Of a stretch of DNA of 64,000 nucleotides, positions 26,305 through 34,967 are shown piece after piece. Made by a program: the position numbers and the translations under genes. Below the pieces are notes generated by a model that was not told where the DNA came from, ran no database searches, and saw only the letters and a program-made list of their open reading frames with translations. Within the stretch, counting starts at the first letter, position 1. The number at the start of each line of letters is the position of its first letter. This stretch comes from Eubacterium sp. (GTDB lineage: Bacteria > Bacillota > Clostridia > Peptostreptococcales > Anaerovoracaceae): contig JAFWHX010000004.1 in the NCBI GenBank assembly GCA_017533915.1, positions 62,001-126,000 of the forward strand. Reading direction: 5' to 3'.

Positions 26305-26655
26305 ATGGATAGAACTGATATCTGGATAGAATCCGAAAAAGAAGTTTCACGCCTTGGGGTCCCCGTAAAATACAAAGGTTACTATTATCTCATCATCGCT
26401 GTCGTGCTTGCATTCAAGTCGGGTCTCAGAAAAGCTGAGCTCTGCAATGAGATCTATGACAGGATCGCTTCGATGAATAACGTATCCAGTCAAAGTGTTG
26501 AGAAAGCGATACGTATGTCTGTCGTAAGAGCGTGGAAGAATGAGGAGGGCCCTATGAGACGCCTGTACCCGGGATACTGTAAAAAGCCTACGAACAGTGA
26601 AGTCATAGCCTACATTACAAGCCGTTTAAGGCTTGAAACGACTCGCGGAATTTGA
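26305..26655 (+). CDS. Stand-alone Spo0A-type C-terminal DNA-binding domain protein
   Basis: A 116-residue protein that matches the Spo0A effector domain along most of its length: LGVPVKYKGYYYLIIAV at the N-terminus, ELCNEIYDRIA, then VSSQSVEKAIRMSVVRAW, equivalent to the recognition helix region that in Spo0A reads TTPSRVERAIRHAIEVAW. There is no receiver domain and no room for one: comEA ends 12 bp upstream. AGGAG fits ATG 26305. It may be a phosphorylation-independent regulator, or act by competing with Spo0A for its sites. Confidence 0.75.
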   Translation: MDRTDIWIESEKEVSRLGVPVKYKGYYYLIIAVVLAFKSGLRKAELCNEIYDRIASMNNVSSQSVEKAIRMSVVRAWKNEEGPMRRLYPGYCKKPTNSEVIAYITSRLRLETTRGI

Positions 26656-26661
26656 TAGAAT
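26633..26661 (+). promoter_or_regulatory. Promoter for DUF896-phosphohexomutase genes
   Basis: TTGAAA, a 17-bp spacer and TAGAAT, overlapping the end of the Spo0A-like gene and 24 bp before the DUF896 start. Confidence 0.55.
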
Positions 26662-26684
26662 AGCGTATAAAGGAGTTTTATGTA

Positions 26685-26879
26685 ATGAAGCAGGAAAAGA
26701 TCGACAGGATCAACTGGCTTGCTAAAAAATCCAAGACCGAAGGACTCACTTCGGAGGAACTTGAGGAGCAGGCCATACTGCGGCGCGAATATATAGATGA
26801 TTTCAAAAAAAATCTCAAAGCGCAGCTTGATCGTATTGAAATAGTAGACGGCGACAAGGACGAAAGAAAAAATGGATGA
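26685..26879 (+). CDS. DUF896 (YnzC-like) small protein
   Basis: A 64-residue helical protein with the DUF896 pattern MKQEKIDRINWLAKKSKTEGLT and EEQAILRREYIDDFKKNLKAQLD. In Bacillus subtilis the homologue ynzC belongs to the SOS operon with yneA. Here it stands alone, without a LexA box, and overlaps the mutase gene by 8 bp. AAGGAG precedes the start. Function unknown. Confidence 0.85.
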   Translation: MKQEKIDRINWLAKKSKTEGLTSEELEEQAILRREYIDDFKKNLKAQLDRIEIVDGDKDERKNG

Positions 26880-28539
26880 GAAAGCCATAAGAAAACACGC
26901 ATATTCAGAATACAGGAGATGGCTGGAGAACACCAAAGGCGATCCTTACCATGAAAAGCTTACTGATATCAAGGATAATCCTGATGAGATAACTGACGCA
27001 TTCTGCCGTGAGATCACGTTCGGTACCTCAGGATTAAGGGGGCTTATCGGTCCTGGTACGAACAGAATCAACAAATATGTCGTAAGAAGGGTCACGCAGG
27101 GCATATGTGATTATCTGAAGACATCACATAAACCTGTAACAGTTGTCATCGGATATGATTCGAGGCGCGGCTCCAGATATTTCGCATATGAAGCAGCTTC
27201 TGTATTCAGGGGGAATCTGATCAAGCCATACCTTTTCAAGGATATCGTTCCTGTATCTCTTCTTTCATACGCTATAGAGAAACTGGAATGCGATCTCGGA
27301 ATCATGATCACAGCCAGTCATGATACAAAAATATACAACGGCTACAAAGTCTACAGCGCACAAGGCCACCAGATATCAGATGAAGTCGTACAGGACATCA
27401 TGAAGGAGATCGCAAAGAACGATTATTTCGGATCTGATATCTTCATGGACAACAAGAGCGGGATCTATCAGGCAGACGAGGATCTGAAGCACGATTTTGC
27501 CGATAAGGTCGCGTCACTCACGACGATCAAAGACAAGTCGGTATTCAACGATTTCAAAGTCGTCTATACTCCGCTTCACGGAGCAGGAGTTGAAACCTTC
27601 AAAGAGGTCTTTGATAAAGTCGGGATACAGTATGATGTCGTTCCTTCTCAGGCTGTTCCAGACAAAGAATTCACTACATGCCCTGTACCTAATCCTGAGA
27701 AGATCATGGCGTACAATGAGAGCTTTAAATGGCTCGACCAGCACGGTGGAGACATAATCACAGCTACAGACCCTGATGCTGACAGAGTAGGGTGCGCGAT
27801 AAAGCATGATGGCATGAGGACAGTGCTCACAGGCAATCAGACAGGTATCCTTCTTCTGGACTATCTGTGCCACATCAAGCCGCCAAGGCCAGGCCAGATA
27901 ATGATAAAGAGTATAGCTTCATCACCGCTCGCAGCAAAGATCGCCGAAAGAAACGGGCTGACAGTCATGAACTCTATAAGCGGCTTCAGGCATATAGGCC
28001 AGATACTGGATGACCTCGATGCATCAGGGAAGATCGACGACTTCTATTTTGCTTTTGAGGAGAGCGACGGATTCCTGGTCGATCCTTTCATCAGGGAAAA
28101 AGACGGCATCAGTGCAGCGCTCTATATATCCGAAATGGCTGCCTTCCACAAGAAGATGGGGAAGAACCTGATCGAAAGACTTTACGAGCTCTACAATGAG
28201 TACGGTATCTGTGTAGACAAGACCAGGAACTATTTCTTCAGCGGAGCAGCAGGGGAGCGCACAATAGCGTCCATAATGGATTTCTTCAGAAACAATGTCA
28301 ATCAGACGATCGGCGGCAGAAACATCGTAAAGAAGACCGATTATCTCTCACCAGACAGCACAATGATCGCCGACTGTGTAGAATTTGACCTTGACGACGG
28401 AAGCAAACTTATCATACGGCCGTCAGGCACAGAGCCGATCATCAAGATATATTCATTCGAGACATGTGATTTCACTGATGTAGAGAAAGACATAGCTGAT
28501 ATAGTAGACAGGTTCAAAACTGTCATGAAAGATAATTAA
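26872..28539 (+). CDS. Phosphoglucomutase/phosphomannomutase family enzyme
   Basis: Moves phosphate between C1 and C6 of hexoses, probably glucose. The 555-residue protein has the active-site serine loop GIMITASHDTK near residue 145, the metal loop DPDADR, the sugar-specific loop FEESDG near 395, and the phosphate-binding loop RPSGTEP near the C-terminus. The length and the EESDGFLV loop fit the bacterial PgcA-type alpha-phosphoglucomutase better than GlmM. alaS follows 12 bp later. Confidence 0.93.
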   Translation: MDEKAIRKHAYSEYRRWLENTKGDPYHEKLTDIKDNPDEITDAFCREITFGTSGLRGLIGPGTNRINKYVVRRVTQGICDYLKTSHKPVTVVIGYDSRRGSRYFAYEAASVFRGNLIKPYLFKDIVPVSLLSYAIEKLECDLGIMITASHDTKIYNGYKVYSAQGHQISDEVVQDIMKEIAKNDYFGSDIFMDNKSGIYQADEDLKHDFADKVASLTTIKDKSVFNDFKVVYTPLHGAGVETFKEVFDKVGIQYDVVPSQAVPDKEFTTCPVPNPEKIMAYNESFKWLDQHGGDIITATDPDADRVGCAIKHDGMRTVLTGNQTGILLLDYLCHIKPPRPGQIMIKSIASSPLAAKIAERNGLTVMNSISGFRHIGQILDDLDASGKIDDFYFAFEESDGFLVDPFIREKDGISAALYISEMAAFHKKMGKNLIERLYELYNEYGICVDKTRNYFFSGAAGERTIASIMDFFRNNVNQTIGGRNIVKKTDYLSPDSTMIADCVEFDLDDGSKLIIRPSGTEPIIKIYSFETCDFTDVEKDIADIVDRFKTVMKDN

Positions 28540-28551
28540 GGAGAACCGAAC

Positions 28552-31170
28552 ATGGAAAAGAAAGGCCTTAACGAGATCAGGGAGCTGTTCCTGAGCTTCT
28601 ATGAGAGCAAAGATCACTATCGCGGAAAGAGTGCGTCTCTTATCCCGAAGAATGATAAATCGATCCTCATCATCAACTCCGGAATGGCGCCTCTCAAGCC
28701 GTATTTCGCAGGACTTGAGACTCCTCCGAAAAAGAGGATGACGACCTGTCAGAAATGTATCAGGACAGGTGATATCGAGAACGTCGGCATAACCGCAAGG
28801 CACGGCACATTCTTTGAGATGCTCGGGAACTTCTCATTCGGAGATTACTTCAAGAAAGAGTCTCTCAACTGGGGATGGGAATTCATCACCAAAGTGCTCA
28901 AGATGCCTGAGGATAAACTCTGGGCTACAGTATATCAAGATGACGATGAGGCTGTAGCGATCTGGAAAGAGATCGGTCTTCCTGAGGATAGAATAGTAAG
29001 GCTCGGCAAAGAAGACAACTTCTGGGAGATCGGACTTGGCCCATGCGGACCATGCTCAGAGATCTACTATGACAGAGGTCCTGAATTCGGCTGCGGCAAG
29101 CCTGACTGCAAGCCAGGCTGCGACTGCGACAGATACCTGGAATTCTGGAACCATGTATTCACGCAGTTTTCCAAGGAAGAAGACGGAAGCTACAGCAACC
29201 TTGCTCATCCTAATATCGACACAGGAATGGGGCTCGAGCGTATAGCGTGCATAATGCAGGATACAGATTCCATCTTTGATATAGATACGATCAGACACAT
29301 TCTTGACGGTGTGGTCGAGCTGTCTGGTGTTCCATATGAAGCAGGCGACCATAAAGCTGACATCTCAACAAGAATAATCACTGACCATCTCAGATCAATG
29401 GTATTTATGATCGCTGACGGCATCAAGCCAAGCAATGAGGGCAGAGGCTATGTGCTCAGGCGTCTTATAAGACGTGCCATAAGACATGGAAAGATGCTTG
29501 GTATCAAAGAAGCATTCCTCTCAGACCTGGCAGATAAGGTCATCGAGGTATCCGGAGAAGCCTATCCTGAGATCGTTAAGAAACAGGTCTATATCAAGAG
29601 CGTGATAGCTGCTGAAGAAGATAAGTTCGAGCAGACTCTTGACCAGGGCAACGCCATCATAAACGAATATATCGATGAGATGAACGCTGCAGGAACAAAG
29701 GTGCTCGATGGTGATAAAGTCTTCAAGCTTTATGATACTTATGGATTCCCTGTAGAACTTACAGAAGAGATCCTTGCTGAGAACGGCTTTACAGCAGATC
29801 TGGAAGGCTTTGATGCTGACATGAAAGCCCAGAAAGAAAAAGCCCGTGCAGGAAAGAGAGACACTTCAGAGGAAGCCTGGAAAGAGAGCGAGATCCCTGA
29901 GGGAGTGACACAGACACTGTTCACCGGATATGATGAGCTTGATACGAAGGCTACTGTGCTTGCGTTAACTAAGGACGGACAGGTGATCGATGAAGCGGAG
30001 ACCGGCGATACAGTCACGATATTCACAGACAGATCTCCTTTCTACGTAGAGAGCGGCGGCCAGGTATCAGATAACGGAAGCATACTTGCAGAAGGAATGG
30101 AAGCAAGTGTGAGCATGCTCTCCAAGAACAAAGGGGTCATTCTCCACAACATCACTATAGAAAAGGGCAGCCTAGCTACGGGAGACACCGTACAGATGAG
30201 CGTAAACCCATACAAGAGAAATTCAACTGCTAGAAATCATACTGCTACGCACCTTCTCCAGAAAGCTCTGAGAGAAGTACTCGGCGATCATGTTGAACAG
30301 GCCGGGTCAAAGAACGATGAAAAGATGCTCAGATTCGACTTCACACACTTTGAGGCCATGACTCCTGAGCAGATCGAAAAAGTCGAGAACATCGTGAACC
30401 AGAAGATCACTGAGTTCATGCCTGTCATTACCACAGTCATGAGCAAAGAGGAAGCCGAGAAGACAGGCGCGATGATGCTCTTCGGCGAGAAGTACGGGGA
30501 TAAAGTCAGAGTAGTAAACGCCGGCGACTGGAGTAAGGAATTCTGTGCCGGAACACATGTCAAGAATACAGGAGAGATCGGCTGCTTCAGGATCACTTCA
30601 GAGAGCGGCGTAGCAGCAGGCGTCAGAAGGATCGAGGCTGTGACCGGAATGGGCGTGTTCCTGAGAGACAGAAAAGCTGAAGTCATTCTTGAACAGACTG
30701 CTTCTATCTTCAAGGCCACTCCTGAAACTGTCGTAGCCAAGGCAGGCCAGACTGTAGAAGATCTCAGAAAAGTCAAGAGTGAACTTGGAAAGTTCAAGAA
30801 GAATGAGATCGGTCAGGACTCTGCAGAGCTTATAAACAATGCGGAAGATTTTGACGGTGTCAAGCTTATAACGAAGAGATTCGAAGGCGCAGGACCTGAC
30901 GACCTGAGAACGCTCTCCGACAAGATAAAGGCTGAAGGTAAAGATGCGGTCATGGTATTCACATCCGTGACAGACGGCAAAGTGATGATGATCGTATCTG
31001 TTACTGACGGAGCTGTAAACAAGGGATATCACGCTGGAAAGATGATCAAGAAACTCGCCGGATTCATCGGCGGAGGCGGCGGCGGAAAGGCTGACATGGC
31101 CCAGGCCGGCGGAAGAGATCCGGAAGGCATCGAGGAAGCTTTCAGTGCTGCGAGAGAAATGTTGAACTGA
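28552..31170 (+). CDS. alaS: Alanyl-tRNA synthetase
   Basis: Charges tRNA-Ala and edits Ser- and Gly-tRNA-Ala. It has 872 residues. The catalytic domain has the class II motif 1 region SLIPKNDKSILIINSGMAPL, and GRGYVLRRLIRRA. The editing domain has the zinc motif HTATHLLQKAL and the later CAGTH. The C-Ala domain ends with GGGGGGKADMAQAGG. AGGAGAACC precedes the start. The order alaS-ireB-ruvX is the common Firmicute arrangement. Confidence 0.98.
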   Translation: MEKKGLNEIRELFLSFYESKDHYRGKSASLIPKNDKSILIINSGMAPLKPYFAGLETPPKKRMTTCQKCIRTGDIENVGITARHGTFFEMLGNFSFGDYFKKESLNWGWEFITKVLKMPEDKLWATVYQDDDEAVAIWKEIGLPEDRIVRLGKEDNFWEIGLGPCGPCSEIYYDRGPEFGCGKPDCKPGCDCDRYLEFWNHVFTQFSKEEDGSYSNLAHPNIDTGMGLERIACIMQDTDSIFDIDTIRHILDGVVELSGVPYEAGDHKADISTRIITDHLRSMVFMIADGIKPSNEGRGYVLRRLIRRAIRHGKMLGIKEAFLSDLADKVIEVSGEAYPEIVKKQVYIKSVIAAEEDKFEQTLDQGNAIINEYIDEMNAAGTKVLDGDKVFKLYDTYGFPVELTEEILAENGFTADLEGFDADMKAQKEKARAGKRDTSEEAWKESEIPEGVTQTLFTGYDELDTKATVLALTKDGQVIDEAETGDTVTIFTDRSPFYVESGGQVSDNGSILAEGMEASVSMLSKNKGVILHNITIEKGSLATGDTVQMSVNPYKRNSTARNHTATHLLQKALREVLGDHVEQAGSKNDEKMLRFDFTHFEAMTPEQIEKVENIVNQKITEFMPVITTVMSKEEAEKTGAMMLFGEKYGDKVRVVNAGDWSKEFCAGTHVKNTGEIGCFRITSESGVAAGVRRIEAVTGMGVFLRDRKAEVILEQTASIFKATPETVVAKAGQTVEDLRKVKSELGKFKKNEIGQDSAELINNAEDFDGVKLITKRFEGAGPDDLRTLSDKIKAEGKDAVMVFTSVTDGKVMMIVSVTDGAVNKGYHAGKMIKKLAGFIGGGGGGKADMAQAGGRDPEGIEEAFSAAREMLN

Positions 31171-31177
31171 TTTTTCC

Positions 31178-31206
31178 TTGAAGACAGGCTCAGCTGATAG
31201 TATAAT
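31178..31206 (+). promoter_or_regulatory. Promoter for ireB
   Basis: TTGAAG, a 17-bp spacer and perfect TATAAT, directly after the alaS stop and 22 bp before the ireB start. Confidence 0.65.
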
Positions 31207-31228
31207 TGTTTAAGGAGGTCTTTACGAT

Positions 31229-31477
31229 ATGGAGGACAGGAACACTATAATGTTCAATGCTGCGAAGACACAGCAGAAGTCGACGCGCGAAGTGCTCGAG
31301 GCTGTCTACGCTGCACTGGAGGAACGCGGATACAACGGAATAGACCAGATGGTAGGCTACATCCTTTCCGGAGATCCTTCCTACATCACCAGCCATAACA
31401 ATGCAAGACTGATGATCAGCAGGATCGACAGAGATGACCTGCTCGAAGAGATACTGAAGGAGTATCTTCAGAAATAA
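31229..31477 (+). CDS. ireB: IreB (DUF965/UPF0297) regulatory phosphoprotein
   Basis: An 82-residue protein with the family signature STREVLEAVYAALEERGYN and NQMVGYILSGDP-like NGIDQMVGYILSGDP. In Enterococcus IreB is phosphorylated on N-terminal threonines by the PASTA kinase IreK and lowers cephalosporin resistance. Thr6 is present here (DRNTIMF). AAGGAGGTC precedes the start. It has its own promoter and terminator. Confidence 0.94.
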   Translation: MEDRNTIMFNAAKTQQKSTREVLEAVYAALEERGYNGIDQMVGYILSGDPSYITSHNNARLMISRIDRDDLLEEILKEYLQK

Positions 31478-31486
31478 CTGACCATG

Positions 31487-31514
31487 GGCAAACCCTCACC
31501 GGGCTTGCCTTTTT
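31487..31514 (+). terminator. Rho-independent terminator between ireB and ruvX
   Basis: GGCAA-A-CCC and GGG-C-TTGCC form a stem with one internal mismatch and a 5-nt loop, followed by five T. It ends 15 bp before ruvX. Confidence 0.7.
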
Positions 31515-31529
31515 GGTATAAGGAGATGT

Positions 31530-31958
31530 ATGAGAAAAATAGGACTTGATGTAGGGGACAAGACGATAGGGATCGCAGTAAGCGATCCATTAGGGATTAC
31601 GGCTCAGGGGATAACGACGATCGAGCGTGTCGGTATCCGAAAAGATACGACTAAAGTTCTTGAGATGATCGACGAGCACGACTGTGACACGGTCGTTGTC
31701 GGTCTCCCGCTGAGCATGAGCGGCAGCGACAGCGAACAGACGAAAAAGGTCCGTGACTTTGTGACCATGCTCACAAATAAACTCGTGAGCACAGGGCACA
31801 AGGATGTCAAAGTGGTCTGGCAGGATGAGAGACTTACTACCGTGCAGGCAGAGAGGATACTCATCGAAGGGGACGTCAGGCGCAGGGACCGGAAGAAAGT
31901 CATCGACAAGCAGGCTGCTGTTCTTATTTTGCAGACTTATCTGGATTCACATTCTTAA
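31530..31958 (+). CDS. ruvX: Putative Holliday junction resolvase / pre-16S rRNA nuclease
   Basis: A 142-residue RNase H-fold protein of the YqgF family. The motif IGLDVGDKTIGIAVSDPLG holds the first catalytic Asp, VVGLPLSMSGS the middle region, and WQDERLTT the catalytic Glu. The final Asp lies in DKQAAVLILQTYLD. It matures the 5' end of 16S rRNA in E. coli. purE follows 14 bp later. Confidence 0.95.
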   Translation: MRKIGLDVGDKTIGIAVSDPLGITAQGITTIERVGIRKDTTKVLEMIDEHDCDTVVVGLPLSMSGSDSEQTKKVRDFVTMLTNKLVSTGHKDVKVVWQDERLTTVQAERILIEGDVRRRDRKKVIDKQAAVLILQTYLDSHS

Positions 31959-31972
31959 AAAGGAGAATACAA

Positions 31973-32467
31973 ATGTCAAAAAAAGTTGGTATCATAATGG
32001 GCAGCGCAAGTGATCTGCCAGTTGTTGAAAAAGCTGTCGGAGTTCTCGATGAGTTAGATGTTCCGTATGAGGTACATATCTACTCAGCACACAGAACGCC
32101 TGAGGAGGCCAGGGACTTCGCGGTAAACGCCAGAGACAACGGCTTCGGCGTCATTATATGTGCTGCCGGCATGGCCGCTCATCTTGCAGGTGCGATAGCT
32201 GCTAATACCACGCTTCCAGTAATAGGGATCCCGATCAAGTCTTCTTTTGACGGCATGGATGCTCTGCTTTCAACAATACAGATGCCTTCCGGCATTCCTG
32301 TTGCTGCAGTAGCAGTTGATGGGGCAAAAAACGCGGCTCTACTGGCTTGTGAGATACTTTCCGTGTCATCAGTAGAGATCGCCGATAAACTCGCTGAGAT
32401 GCGAAAAGAGGGTGCTTCTGCGGTGCTTGAAAAGAACGCAGAGATCGAAAGCAGATTCAACAAATAA
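31973..32467 (+). CDS. purE: N5-carboxyaminoimidazole ribonucleotide mutase
   Basis: Converts N5-CAIR to CAIR in purine synthesis. The 164-residue class I PurE has [13 protein letters not shown] for phosphate binding, SAHRTPE with the catalytic His, and [23 protein letters not shown]. It is the first gene of the purine operon, whose order here is purE-purM-purN-purO-like-purH-purD-purL. No purine riboswitch is seen in front of it. AAGGAG precedes the start. Confidence 0.97.
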   Translation: MSKKVGIIMGSASDLPVVEKAVGVLDELDVPYEVHIYSAHRTPEEARDFAVNARDNGFGVIICAAGMAAHLAGAIAANTTLPVIGIPIKSSFDGMDALLSTIQMPSGIPVAAVAVDGAKNAALLACEILSVSSVEIADKLAEMRKEGASAVLEKNAEIESRFNK

Positions 32468-32484
32468 TTTAAAGTGATGATTCG

Positions 32485-32507
32485 GCGGTCACGGCAGTAA
32501 TGACCGT
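32485..32507 (+). other. Stem-loop in purE-purM spacer
   Basis: CGGTCA and TGACCG form a 6-bp stem, extendable by one G-U pair, with a 9-nt loop in the 73-bp purE-purM gap. No T run follows. It may stabilise or tune the downstream message. Confidence 0.35.
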
Positions 32508-32540
32508 CCTCGTGTTGATTCGTTAAATTAAGGAGAAAAT

Positions 32541-33590
32541 ATGGAAAACAGCTACAGCAGCAGCTATAAAGACGCCGGCGTTGATATCACCAAAGGATAT
32601 GAAGCTGTCGAGCTTATGAAGAAACATGTGAAGAAAACTCTGGTCTTCGGCGACACCAGCGATATCGGAGGTTTCGGCGGTCTGTTCGGACTTGATAAGG
32701 AAGGCATCGAAGATCCTGTCCTCGTAAGCGGGACTGACGGCGTGGGCACCAAGCTTAAGATAGCTTTTCTTATGGATAAGCATGATACTATCGGGATCGA
32801 CTGTGTCGCCATGTGTGTGAACGATATCATATGTACCGGCGCCAGGCCTCTGTTCTTTCTTGATTATATAGCATGCGGAAAGAACAGGCCTGAGAAGATT
32901 GCCGATATAGTTAAAGGTGTTGCAGAAGGATGTCTTCAGTCCTATGCTGCTTTGATCGGCGGAGAAACAGCTGAGATGCCGGGTTTCTACCCTGAAGATG
33001 AATACGACCTCGCTGGTTTTGCTGTCGGCGTCGTTTCACGGCGATCGATCCTCGACAAGAACAAAGTCGATCCAGGCGACATCGTGATAGCGCTCCCATC
33101 ATCCGGACTCCACTCGAACGGGTATTCTCTTGTACGAAAAGCTCTTGACGTCGAGAATATCGACCTGGACGACCGCCCGGCTATACTTGGAGGCCCATCG
33201 ATAGGCGAGACTCTGCTTACACCAACAAAGATATATGTACAGCCTGTACTCAAGCTTATACAGCGTGTCAATGTGAAGTCGATTGCGAACATCACAGGCG
33301 GAGGCTTTTATGAGAACATACCAAGAAGCCTTCCGGACGGCATCGGAGTGAAGATAATGAGAAACAGCGTAAGGGTCCATCCGATCTTCTCTATGATACA
33401 GGAAAAGGGCGGCATTTCAGAGCACGATATGTTCAATACTTTCAACATGGGAGTAGGAATGACCTGCATAGTATCGAGAGATCAGACTGACCGTGCGCTC
33501 AACCTGCTGCAGGCAATGGGAGAAGATGCCTATATCCTTGGCGAGACGTGTGAGATAAAGCCGGGAGAAGACAGAATAGAGATATTATAA
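32541..33590 (+). CDS. purM: Phosphoribosylformylglycinamidine cyclo-ligase
   Basis: ATP-dependent ring closure of FGAM to AIR. The 349-residue protein has [16 protein letters not shown], the glycine-rich [51 protein letters not shown] and the C-terminal FNMGVGM, all typical of AIR synthetase. AAGGAG precedes the start. Confidence 0.97.
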   Translation: MENSYSSSYKDAGVDITKGYEAVELMKKHVKKTLVFGDTSDIGGFGGLFGLDKEGIEDPVLVSGTDGVGTKLKIAFLMDKHDTIGIDCVAMCVNDIICTGARPLFFLDYIACGKNRPEKIADIVKGVAEGCLQSYAALIGGETAEMPGFYPEDEYDLAGFAVGVVSRRSILDKNKVDPGDIVIALPSSGLHSNGYSLVRKALDVENIDLDDRPAILGGPSIGETLLTPTKIYVQPVLKLIQRVNVKSIANITGGGFYENIPRSLPDGIGVKIMRNSVRVHPIFSMIQEKGGISEHDMFNTFNMGVGMTCIVSRDQTDRALNLLQAMGEDAYILGETCEIKPGEDRIEIL

Positions 33591-33615
33591 ACTCAATAGA
33601 AGAGAGGTTTATACA

Positions 33616-34203
33616 ATGGATAAAGCAAGAATAGCTGTCCTGGTTTCAGGCGGCGGGACCAATCTGCAGGCACTTATTGATGCAGAGCACAGCGGGATAC
33701 TCACAAGCGGCGAGATAGTTCTCGTATGTTCAAGCAATCCTGATGCTTTTGCGCTGACCCGTGCAAAGAACAACGGCATAGAGACACATGTCATAGAAAA
33801 TGAGCAGGATCTTATCAGTCAGCTTGAATCACACAATATCGATCTTATAATCCTTGCCGGATTTATGACTATACTGAGTCCGGAAGTGATAAAGCGATAT
33901 CCAGAGCGTATCATCAATGTACATCCCGCGCTTATACCGTCATTCTGCGGCAAAGGATTCTACGGCCTGAAAGTACATGAAAAAGCTCTTGAGTACGGTG
34001 TAAAAGTTACAGGAGCTACTGTACATTTCGTCAATGAGATCCCTGACGGCGGAAAGATCATCTATCAGAAGGCCATAGACATCCTTGATGATGATACGCC
34101 GCAGAGTTTACAGAAAAGAGTTATGGAAAACTGCGAATGGATATTACTTCCGAAAGCAGCTGAAAAAGTATCAAAAGAGATCGTAGGATCAAGGGAGAAA
34201 TGA
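33616..34203 (+). CDS. purN: Phosphoribosylglycinamide formyltransferase
   Basis: Transfers formyl from 10-formyltetrahydrofolate to GAR. The 195-residue protein has VLVSGGGTNLQALID for phosphate binding, ILAGFMTILS, the catalytic segment RIINVHPALIPSF (Asn and His) and GATVHFVNEIPDGG with the active-site region. AGAGAGG precedes the start. The PurO-like gene begins 1 bp after the stop. Confidence 0.96.
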   Translation: MDKARIAVLVSGGGTNLQALIDAEHSGILTSGEIVLVCSSNPDAFALTRAKNNGIETHVIENEQDLISQLESHNIDLIILAGFMTILSPEVIKRYPERIINVHPALIPSFCGKGFYGLKVHEKALEYGVKVTGATVHFVNEIPDGGKIIYQKAIDILDDDTPQSLQKRVMENCEWILLPKAAEKVSKEIVGSREK

Positions 34204-34204
34204 T

Positions 34205-34942
34205 ATGAACCAGAATATGCTCGATACGTACCAGATCAGCAATATCTCTGATCTGATCAGTGGGAATCCATATGTCGGACGCGGCATCATCAGCGGTATG
34301 ACGCCTGACGGCAAGAAAGCTGTTTCTGCTTATTTCATCATGGGTAGGTCTGTAAACAGCAGGAACAGAGTTTTTGTTGAGGACGGAGAGGACCTCATGA
34401 TCAAGCCATACGACGAGTCTAAAGTCGAAGATCCTTCTCTAATTATCTATTATCCGCTCAGAATGATACCGCACGGCATGATCGTTACAAACGGCGACCA
34501 GACAGATACGATCAGAGACTTCACGGCCAGGGGACAGTCTTTCATCGACGCTTTAAGAACAAGAGAATTTGAGCCGGATTTTCCGAATCTCACTCCAAGG
34601 ATAAGCTCAGAGCTCGACTTTGATCAGTCATCGTACAGCATGAGCATCCTCAAATCGGGAGATCCTGACGGCAAAACATGCTCGCGCTATTTCTTCGAAT
34701 ACGCCATGCAGCCAGGCCTCGGCCATTTCATCCACACATATGAGACAGACGGCGACCCTATCCCGACATTTATAGGGGAGCCTGACCGGGTGAACATCTC
34801 ACAGGACATCGACGATCTAACCGCCGAGATCTGGGATTCACTCGATTATTACAACAAGATCTCACTTTACGTCAGATATGTCGACCTTGAGATCGGATCA
34901 TTTGAATCCAGACTTATAAACAAATATAAACAAAATAAATAA
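34205..34942 (+). CDS. IMP cyclohydrolase, PurO-type family
   Basis: A 245-residue protein that resembles the IMP cyclohydrolase family first known from archaeal PurO: NPYVGRGIISGMTPDGKKAVSAYFIMGRSVNSRNRVF, RMIPHGMIVTNGDQTDTI and YYPL. It would close the last ring of purine synthesis, FAICAR to IMP. Position supports this: the next gene encodes only the transformylase half of PurH, so the usual N-terminal cyclohydrolase domain is missing and this unrelated fold replaces it. AGGGAG precedes ATG 34205, which is coupled to purN. Confidence 0.82.
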   Translation: MNQNMLDTYQISNISDLISGNPYVGRGIISGMTPDGKKAVSAYFIMGRSVNSRNRVFVEDGEDLMIKPYDESKVEDPSLIIYYPLRMIPHGMIVTNGDQTDTIRDFTARGQSFIDALRTREFEPDFPNLTPRISSELDFDQSSYSMSILKSGDPDGKTCSRYFFEYAMQPGLGHFIHTYETDGDPIPTFIGEPDRVNISQDIDDLTAEIWDSLDYYNKISLYVRYVDLEIGSFESRLINKYKQNK

Positions 34943-34967
34943 AATGTGATAAGAGGGAGGTCTGTAA

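Noticed and set aside
31959-31972. Purine riboswitch or PurR-type control before purE
   Set aside because: Only 14 bp separate ruvX and purE, so there is no room. Control must lie upstream or elsewhere.
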